Notes under the pieces: model-generated | Databases searched by the model: none | The model's input: only the letters and a program-made list of their open reading frames with translations | Told to the model about the DNA's origin: nothing | Program-made: the position numbers and the translations under genes | Shown here: positions 1 to 5,862 of the stretch, one piece after another | How the letters are laid out: every line of letters begins with the position of its first letter | How positions within the stretch are numbered: the first letter of the stretch is position 1 | Assembly: GCA_021799945.1 (NCBI GenBank) | Contig: JAJYZK010000056.1 | Location: 1 to 11,684 of the forward strand | Origin: Acidobacteriota bacterium | Lineage (GTDB): Bacteria > Acidobacteriota > Terriglobia > Terriglobales > Acidobacteriaceae | DNA length: 11,684 bases | Reading direction: 5' to 3'

Positions 1-2056
1 CGAGGTCGCAACGATACCGGCGCAGCGCCTCCAACTGTTCGGTCCGCTCCACCCCTTCCGCCAGGATCCGCACGGCCAGGAGCCGGCCCAGGTCGAAGAT
101 GGTCTGAATGATCGCCGACTGCCTGCCGGGCGCCGGCAGAAAACCGATCAGCCGGCGATCCACCTTCACCAGATCGATGGGCAGCCGGGCCAGATGATTC
201 ATCGACGCGATTCCCGCGCCGAAGTTGTCGAGCGCAACGCCGAGACCATGGTCCTTCATGCGCTGAAAGGCGGCGATGGCGAAGTCGGGATCGTGATTGA
301 TCACCGTCTCCGTCACTTCCAGCCGCAGCCGGCCCGGCGGAATTCTCCACTCGCGCAGGATCTCCGAAATGCGGTCCACCAGCGGCGCATGCTGAAACTG
401 GCGCCGGGAGAGATTCACGCTTACGACGGGCTTGCTCTCCGGCATCTCGGAGTTCCAGGCGTCGAGCTGCGCGGCCACCTGCTCAATCACTTGAAAGCCG
501 ATGGAGAGAATCAGGCCGCTCTCCTCGGCCACGGGAAGCAATTCCTGGAGCGAAGCCAGCGCGCCGTCCGCGCGCCGCCATCGGAGAAGCGCCTCGAATC
601 CCTCGATCTCGCCGTTGGGCAGCCGATAAATCGGCTGATACCAGACTTCGAACTCCTTTCGCTCCAGCGCTTCGGATAAATCCCGCTCCCGCTGGATCTG
701 TGCGGCGACATGCACGTGCATGGAGGAGTCGAAGATCTCGTATCGGGCCTGTCCGTGCGATTTTGCCCGATACATGGCGAAATCGGCGTCGCGAAGAACC
801 TGTTCCGGCGTCTTGTGATCGAGCGTGCCGAAGGCGATGCCGATGCTGGCGGTCACCGCAACGTCGTGGCCGTAAATCTGGACGGGCTGACGGATATCCC
901 TCTGCGCCCGCTCGGCAAGCGGGCTGATGCCGGCGATGTTGGCCACATCCTCGACAAGAACGGCGAACTCGTCTCCTCCAAAGCGGGCGATGGTGTCTTC
1001 CGGACGGAAGCAGGCGCGAAGCCGGGCGCCGATCCGCATCAGCAGTTCGTCGCCGCAGGCGTGGCCCAGGCTGTCGTTCACGGATTTGAACCGGTCCAGA
1101 TCGAGAAACATGACCGCGTAATTCAGGCTGGAGCGGCGATGCTGGCGCGACATGACGAGCTGTAGGCGATCGAGAAAGAGCGCGCGGTTGGCCAGTCCCG
1201 TCAGCGGGTCGTGGAGGGCGTCGTACTGCAATTTGGCGTCCGATTGCTTCTTGTCCCGGATATCGCGGTAGCTGACAAAATTGCCGATCGCCACACCGGC
1301 GATCTCGATGGGACCAATCAGAATGGAGACGTCGATCAGGGCCCCGGATTTGTGTAGCCGAACGGTCTCCATGGAGGCCCGGCCATGCATTTGCATGGCG
1401 TGCTCCAGGATCTCCAGTTCATGTCGGCGGGTATCCGGAATGAGCAGGTCGTGCGTGCTGCGGCCGACCGCTTCCTCCACGCTATAGCCGAAGAGGCTTT
1501 CGAACTCGCGGTTCACGTGCAGGATTCTCGCTCCGCGAGTGAGCATGATTGCCTCCGGGGCGGCGTCCAGCAGGTGCTCCAGAAAATGAGCGGAGGGACC
1601 GCTCTCCGCTTCCGCCGTCGCCTGCATGGCGACAATCAGCAGCTCCGGTTCGGGCCCCACCCGCAGCATGCGGAAGGTCCCTTGGACGGGAACAGGCGCG
1701 CCGCCAGGCGCCAGCAGCATGCAGCGAAACCGGGAGGAATACGCCTGATTGCCTGAGCCGTGGATGTTGCCGGAGGCGGAGGTCAGGCCGCCCGGCGCCG
1801 CTCCATAAGCTTCGGCCGGTCCGGCGGCTCCGGCCGCTTCGCTGGAGGAGCGAGCATAGGCAAAGCCGGGAAAAGCTCCCTGGAAAATCTCATGCACCGC
1901 CGCGGTCTTGCCTTCTTCCAGGTGCAGGGCCTCGCGCGCAACCCGGTTGGCGAAGACGATCCGGCCTCCGCTCTGAAGAAAGAGGAAACACGGCATTGCT
2001 TCCAGCAGCGCCCATTCCTGCGCGGTAGGAGCGGCGATGGAGGATTCGGGGTTCAT
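1..2056 (-). CDS. PAS-PAS-GGDEF-EAL cyclic-di-GMP turnover protein (C-terminus cut by window edge)
   Basis: Cytoplasmic-looking signalling protein; 685 residues are in the window and perhaps 25-40 are missing at the C-terminus. No membrane segment was seen. Residues about 10-150 look like a degenerate PAS domain with an Ala/Gly-rich insert. A clearer PAS domain spans about 158-275. The GGDEF domain starts near residue 280 (HDPLTGLANR) and has an intact GGDEF motif at 360-364. An RPED inhibitory site (RxxD) sits at 351-354, exactly five residues upstream. The EAL domain has EAL at 488-490 followed by LRW, then NLS and EVTET motifs, but the usual DDFGTGYSSL loop reads DNFGAGIASM (D610, N611). 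In known EAL phosphodiesterases the second Asp helps hold the metal pair, so hydrolysis may be weak or lost while cyclase activity looks possible. The ATG at 2056 is given. A GTG at 2062, two codons upstream and 9 nt after a GAGG, is an equally good start. No membrane sensor or partner gene is adjacent. Confidence 0.93.
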   Translation of the reverse strand, partial: MNPESSIAAPTAQEWALLEAMPCFLFLQSGGRIVFANRVAREALHLEEGKTAAVHEIFQGAFPGFAYARSSSEAAGAAGPAEAYGAAPGGLTSASGNIHGSGNQAYSSRFRCMLLAPGGAPVPVQGTFRMLRVGPEPELLIVAMQATAEAESGPSAHFLEHLLDAAPEAIMLTRGARILHVNREFESLFGYSVEEAVGRSTHDLLIPDTRRHELEILEHAMQMHGRASMETVRLHKSGALIDVSILIGPIEIAGVAIGNFVSYRDIRDKKQSDAKLQYDALHDPLTGLANRALFLDRLQLVMSRQHRRSSLNYAVMFLDLDRFKSVNDSLGHACGDELLMRIGARLRACFRPEDTIARFGGDEFAVLVEDVANIAGISPLAERAQRDIRQPVQIYGHDVAVTASIGIAFGTLDHKTPEQVLRDADFAMYRAKSHGQARYEIFDSSMHVHVAAQIQRERDLSEALERKEFEVWYQPIYRLPNGEIEGFEALLRWRRADGALASLQELLPVAEESGLILSIGFQVIEQVAAQLDAWNSEMPESKPVVSVNLSRRQFQHAPLVDRISEILREWRIPPGRLRLEVTETVINHDPDFAIAAFQRMKDHGLGVALDNFGAGIASMNHLARLPIDLVKVDRRLIGFLPAPGRQSAIIQTIFDLGRLLAVRILAEGVERTEQLEALRRYRCDL

Positions 2057-2515
2057 CGACACACGCGGAAGCCTCGGAAACGACCTCTCACAGGGTTGAG
2101 TATCAAGTGCGTTTTCGCGACCCGAGTATCCCCTGAAAGAAGTACCCTGCAAGCTCTGAGGTAGCAGTTACTTGCGGTGGTTTCGCCGCGCCGTGTTCCG
2201 GCCTAAATTCCGCCTCCGCGGAGGGCCCGCCGCGCGCCCTGAGGCGCCTGGGAAACAACCCCCGCCGGCGGCTTGAGCAGCCTGAGGCCCGGCGTCGAAT
2301 GCCGGCCGATTGCATCTTTCCCGGCGCCCCCGGCTCCTGGATCGCGGCTTCCGCGCGCTTTTGCAGAGCGCTCGGGAATCGGGCGCTCCAGCGGCGAGCC
2401 GCCGGGTAAAAGAGCCGTCCGGCGCGCCTCCAGCCCGGAATCGCCCGAGAGAGCAGATCCCAGGTTATCCGCCGCGGCGCAATTCTCCGGTCCCAACAGG
2501 CTGTCAGATCGACCG
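2057..2515. other. 459-bp intergenic region with no convincing gene
   Basis: This GC-rich gap lies between the stop of hpf and the start of the c-di-GMP gene, both on the minus strand. Short open frames run through it on the minus strand (for example 2203-2496 and 2103-2519, both with TTG starts). They have no ribosome site I trust and read as Pro/Gly/Arg-rich sequence without a recognisable motif, so I do not call them. It contains a perfect 12-bp palindrome, CCTCCGCGGAGG, at 2213-2224 and a five-pair stem with a seven-base loop at 2289-2305. It most likely holds the end of the hpf transcript and the promoter of the downstream gene. Confidence 0.6.
2125..2152 (-). promoter_or_regulatory. Weak candidate sigma-70 promoter for the c-di-GMP gene
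   Basis: Read on the minus strand, TTGCAG (2147-2152) and GATACT (2125-2130) are separated by 16 bp, about 70 bp before the start codon. The matches to consensus are only three of six and four of six, so this is a placement guess supported mainly by the long preceding gap. Confidence 0.22.
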
Positions 2516-3193
2516 TCAACTCGACCAGGGAGCTTCGATCAATTCCATTTTGCCGTCGCGCTTGCGATGCAACACCTTGACGTTCCCCCGGTTGTCACGG
2601 AACACAAACACTTCGCGGTCGCGAAATTCCGCTTCCTTCACCGCCTCCTCCAGCGTCATCGGCCGCAGCGCCACAGAATCGGAAGAGCGGACAACATGCG
2701 GCTCCGCAATCGGCTGCCGAGCAGGAAAGGAATGCACCGTCACCGGGATGGCGGGAACTGCGCGGCTCTTTCCGTTGGTCTTCCGGCTCCCCGCGCCCGC
2801 GCTCGCGGCCGTCCTGGCCGCCGGCCGCTGCGCCGCGGCCGACGCATGCGCCGCGCGAACAATGGGCGGCTCCGCCAGTTGCTTCTCCTCCTTGGGCTGC
2901 CTTTTTTGTGCGCGCAGCTTGTTCTTATGCCGCAGGGCCTGGGCCTCCGCTTTGCCCAGCGCCTCGCGCAGCGCCGCCTCCAGCCCGACGGTTGACTCGC
3001 AGAGCGCCACCAGGCTGCAGGCGCGTGTCTTGATCGTGACTTCGGCGATTTGGCAGCGCCGTTCCGAAGTCAAAACGATGTGCGCACTGCCGGTCTTGCC
3101 CAGCACCTTTCCGATTCGCTCAATGCCTTCCTGCGCCAACGATCGCAGCGAGGCGGTAACCGTCACCTGCCTGCCGGTGCATTCTATCCGCAT
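2516..3193 (-). CDS. hpf: Ribosome hibernation promoting factor, long form
   Basis: 225 residues. HPF binds the 30S subunit near the mRNA/tRNA channel, and the long form joins two ribosomes into an inactive 100S dimer. Residues 1-97 are the ribosome-binding domain, opening MRIECTGRQVTVTASL. Residues about 98-165 are an Ala/Lys/Arg-rich flexible linker. Residues about 172-222 (RPMTLEEAVKEAEF, then VFVFRD and GKMELIE) match the C-terminal dimerisation domain of long HPFs. The frame is open eight codons further upstream from a GTG at 3217. I chose the ATG at 3193 because AGAGGAG lies 5 nt upstream and families start at this Met. It follows rpoN by 119 bp on the same strand, the usual rpoN-hpf order. 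The ptsN and rapZ genes that often follow hpf in Proteobacteria are not here. Confidence 0.95.
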   Translation of the reverse strand: MRIECTGRQVTVTASLRSLAQEGIERIGKVLGKTGSAHIVLTSERRCQIAEVTIKTRACSLVALCESTVGLEAALREALGKAEAQALRHKNKLRAQKRQPKEEKQLAEPPIVRAAHASAAAQRPAARTAASAGAGSRKTNGKSRAVPAIPVTVHSFPARQPIAEPHVVRSSDSVALRPMTLEEAVKEAEFRDREVFVFRDNRGNVKVLHRKRDGKMELIEAPWSS

Positions 3194-3198
3194 AGCAT

Positions 3199-3205
3199 CT
3201 CCTCT
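3199..3205 (-). promoter_or_regulatory. Ribosome binding site that fixes the hpf start
   Basis: AGAGGAG on the minus strand ends 5 nt before the ATG at 3193. It lies inside the longer frame that begins at the GTG at 3217, so it argues for the shorter product. Confidence 0.75.
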
Positions 3206-3312
3206 TCGCTTAGACACTTAAAAACACGGGGCGACGCCGGGAACGACGCGCCTCTCAAGGTAGCGGCTCGGCATCGACGCCGCAGCCCGCCTTTTCCCGC
3301 GTAGCCGCGGCT

Positions 3313-4917
3313 CTAATCGCGCACGCGCCTTTGATGCGTGCTGGGAATGCGCAGATCCTCGCGATATTTGGCCACCGTGCGCCGGGTGACGGCGATGCCC
3401 TGGGCCTCGAGCATGCTGGCGATCAGATCGTCGGTCAGAGGCTTATGAGGATCTTCCTCTTCGATGAACTTCTTCACCTTGCGCTTCAGCAGCATCAGGG
3501 GCGTGCCCGTTCCCCCGGGGCCGTTCACGGCTTCGGAGAAGAAAAACCGCAGCTCAAACACTCCCTGCGCGGTATGGACATACTTGCTGGAAACCGCGCG
3601 GCTGACAGTGGAGGGATGCACGCCGATCTCCTCCGCCACCTCCTTGATCATCATCGGCTTGAGGGCCTCCACTCCGGACTCCAGAAACTCCCGCTGGCGG
3701 CGAATGATCGCCTCGCAGGTCCGGATGATCGTATTCTTCCGCTGCTCGATGTTGCGCATCAATTGCAAGGCCGACCGGTATCGTTCCTTGACGTACTCCT
3801 TGACTTCCTTGTCCGCGCCCTGCTGGAAGAGCAGCTTGCGATATCCCTGGTTCAGCCGCAGAGTCGGAAGATCCTCTTCGTTCATGACCACGACGAATTC
3901 GTCTCCCCTTTTAACAAAGGCGACGTCGGGCTCGATCAACCGCGCCTCCGAGCGGTTGAAACGCTGGCCCGGACGCGGATCGAGGCCGCGGATGAAATCG
4001 ACGGCCTGCTGCACGACTTCGATGGGATTGCCCAGCGCCCTGGCCATTTCCCGAAGATCTTTTTTCTGCAACAACTGCAGATGCCGATCCACGATGCGCT
4101 CGGCGAATCCAAGAATCTGGCCGCGGAGGCTGTCCGGCCCCGGCGTGGAGGGGGCGCCCGGCGCGTCGGCGCAGAGGGCGATTTCGGACTCCGCCGCGGC
4201 CGGGCGATCCAGCGCAAGTTGCAGCTCGCGTTGCTCGGCGGCGATCTGCGCCAGCAGGCACTCCCGCAGGCTGCGGGTGGCCACCCCGACCGGATCGAGC
4301 CCCTGGACCAGCCGGATGGCCTCGGCCAGCAGCAGCTTCCCGGCATCCTCGCCGCCTTCGGCGATGCGCTCCTCCGAGACCCGCTCCCGCAGCAGTCCCA
4401 CGACCAGCTCGTCGTCGGAGGCCAGAAGATAGCCGTCCTCATTCAAGTTGCCGATCACGTACTCGGCCGCCTCCCGCAGTTCCGCCGTCAGACTGAGCGA
4501 TCCCAACTGCCACGTCAGGTGGTCGCCCAGCGTGCCCGGCTGCGAGAGAAAATTCTCGAAAGAGGGCCTTTCACTCAGCTCGAAGCTGTCCGGCGCGCGA
4601 AAACCGGGATCGAGATAATCCTGAAAATAGGTGCCGAAGTCGATCTCATTGAAGGGATCCTGTTTTTCCCTGTCCGCATGCGCGACCATTTCTTCGGCGC
4701 TTCGCTCCCGCTCCGCCTCTTTGCCGGCGATCTCATCCAAGGGCGGGATATTCTCCTCCACCTCTTCCAGAACGGGATTTTCGGAGATTTCGGCGTTGAT
4801 CATCTCCTTCAATTCGAGGTTGTTGAGCGCCAGCACGCTCACCATCTGCATCAAGCCAGGGGTCAGGATCTGGCGCTGCGCGACCTTCAAGCTCAATTTT
4901 GGCTGTAAAAGAGCCAT
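3313..4917 (-). CDS. rpoN: RNA polymerase sigma-54 factor (RpoN)
   Basis: 534 residues, somewhat longer than the usual 430-500. It directs RNA polymerase to -24/-12 promoters that need an AAA+ activator for opening. Region I at residues 1-50 starts MALLQPKLSLKVAQRQILTP, with the usual Gln/Leu pattern and NPVLEE. An acidic region II follows (about 50-120). The core-binding domain spans about 125-320 and is interrupted by an Ala/Pro-rich stretch at 225-265. The helix-turn-helix lies near 421-446 (IKEVAEEIGVHPSTVSRAVS). The RpoN box at 511-520 reads TRRTVAKYRE, nearly the family consensus. The start matches the family N-terminus, although the best ribosome site (GAGAGG) ends only 2 nt before the ATG. 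It lies 216 bp after lptB and 119 bp before hpf, as in many diderm genomes. Confidence 0.98.
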   Translation of the reverse strand: MALLQPKLSLKVAQRQILTPGLMQMVSVLALNNLELKEMINAEISENPVLEEVEENIPPLDEIAGKEAERERSAEEMVAHADREKQDPFNEIDFGTYFQDYLDPGFRAPDSFELSERPSFENFLSQPGTLGDHLTWQLGSLSLTAELREAAEYVIGNLNEDGYLLASDDELVVGLLRERVSEERIAEGGEDAGKLLLAEAIRLVQGLDPVGVATRSLRECLLAQIAAEQRELQLALDRPAAAESEIALCADAPGAPSTPGPDSLRGQILGFAERIVDRHLQLLQKKDLREMARALGNPIEVVQQAVDFIRGLDPRPGQRFNRSEARLIEPDVAFVKRGDEFVVVMNEEDLPTLRLNQGYRKLLFQQGADKEVKEYVKERYRSALQLMRNIEQRKNTIIRTCEAIIRRQREFLESGVEALKPMMIKEVAEEIGVHPSTVSRAVSSKYVHTAQGVFELRFFFSEAVNGPGGTGTPLMLLKRKVKKFIEEEDPHKPLTDDLIASMLEAQGIAVTRRTVAKYREDLRIPSTHQRRVRD

Positions 4918-4985
4918 CGCCTCTCACGTGGAAACGAACTTCGCTGCGCTCCAGTGTAACTCCGCGCGCCCCACAGTCGCTTCCC

Positions 4986-5001
4986 CCGCCGGAGACGGCG
5001 G
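4986..5001. repeat. Perfect GC hairpin in the lptB-rpoN gap
   Basis: CCGCCG, a four-base loop (GAGA as read on the plus strand), then CGGCGG. As plus-strand RNA it would be followed by TCTTCTCTTT, a pyrimidine-rich tail, yet no plus-strand gene ends here. On the minus strand, where lptB and rpoN lie, there is no T-tract after it. It may act as an attenuating or processing stem between lptB and rpoN, or mean nothing in such GC-rich DNA. Confidence 0.45.
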
Positions 5002-5133
5002 TCTTCTCTTTGGGCGTTACCGGAGTAATTGAGAGCGGCGACCGCGGCCCCACAGACCGGCAGGGCGCCCCGGCTACAACTTGGCAGGTAGCGGAGAGGG
5101 CGGAAGCGCCGCGGTGGACGCGCGGCGCCCGAT

Positions 5134-5862
5134 TCAGCCCAGGGAAAATCCCTCGCCGAGATAGACACGGCGCACCTCCGGATCATTGCCCAGTTGTTCC
5201 GGAGTTCCGGCGCGAAAGATGCGGCCCTCGTTGATAATATAGGCGCGGTCGGTCACCGAGAGCGTTTCCCGCACGTTGTGGTCGGTGATCAACACGCCGA
5301 TGCCACTGGCCTTGAGGTCGAAGATAATCTCCTGCAGGTCCAGCACGGCGATGGGATCGATGCCGGAGAAGGGCTCGTCCAGCAGGATGAAGGAAGGTTG
5401 AATGCAAAGACAGCGGGCAATCTCCACCCGCCGCCTTTCCCCCCCGGAAAGAGCATAGCCTCGAGTCTTCCGAATGTGGCCGAGATTCAACTGGTCCAGA
5501 AGCTTCTGCGTGCGGGCGCGCCGCACCTCAAGGGAAAGCGGCTGCACCTCGAGCACGGCCAGGATGTTCTCTTCCACGGTGAGCTTGCGAAAGACCGACG
5601 GCTCCTGCGGGAGATAGCTGATCCCATACTGGCGGGCGCGCAGGTACATCGGCAGCCGGGTGATGTCCACGTCATCGACGTACACCTGACCGGTGTCGGG
5701 CGCCACCAGGCCGACGATCATGTAGAAGCTGGTCGTTTTGCCGGCGCCGTTCGGCCCCAGCAGCCCCACCACTTCTCCCTGGCAGACCTCAAGGTCTACG
5801 CCCCGGACGACCTGGCGACCTTTGTAGGATTTGCCGATTTCATCGGTGTGGAGCTTCTGCAT
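5134..5862 (-). CDS. lptB: LPS export ABC transporter ATP-binding protein LptB
   Basis: 242 residues, the standard LptB length. As a dimer it binds the LptF/LptG membrane proteins and hydrolyses ATP at the cytoplasmic face to extract LPS from the inner membrane and push it along the Lpt bridge. All ABC motifs are intact: Walker A GPNGAGKTT (36-44, Lys42), Q-loop LPQE (84-87), signature LSGGE (138-142), Walker B FILLDEP (158-164, catalytic Glu163) and switch His195 in TDHN. These positions agree with those I recall for E. coli LptB. The start codon overlaps the stop of the upstream lptC/A fusion by one base (TAATG), and I see no ribosome site before it. Its translation is therefore probably coupled to the fusion. 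lptF and lptG are not in the window. Confidence 0.98.
   Translation of the reverse strand: MQKLHTDEIGKSYKGRQVVRGVDLEVCQGEVVGLLGPNGAGKTTSFYMIVGLVAPDTGQVYVDDVDITRLPMYLRARQYGISYLPQEPSVFRKLTVEENILAVLEVQPLSLEVRRARTQKLLDQLNLGHIRKTRGYALSGGERRRVEIARCLCIQPSFILLDEPFSGIDPIAVLDLQEIIFDLKASGIGVLITDHNVRETLSVTDRAYIINEGRIFRAGTPEQLGNDPEVRRVYLGEGFSLG

Noticed and set aside
194..1165. Plus-strand frames opposite the GGDEF/EAL gene
   Set aside because: The minus strand encodes continuous GGDEF and EAL domains here. The plus frames are mirror products of the same codons.
2289..2305. tRNA T-arm-like stem (five pairs, loop GTCGAAT)
   Set aside because: The loop has G instead of T at its first position. No matching acceptor, D or anticodon arms and no CCA end are found at the required distances.
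2203..2496. Possible 97-aa minus-strand gene after hpf
   Set aside because: It has a TTG start with no clear ribosome site, low-complexity Pro/Gly/Arg content and no recognisable motif.
3194..3217. Longer hpf starting at the GTG at 3217
   Set aside because: The extra eight residues contain the ribosome site for the downstream ATG and are not part of the HPF fold.
3331..4908. Long plus-strand open frame (525 codons) opposite rpoN
   Set aside because: It lies antisense to nearly all of rpoN, has no family signature and reads as His/Arg/Leu-rich sequence. Long antisense frames are usual in high-GC genes.
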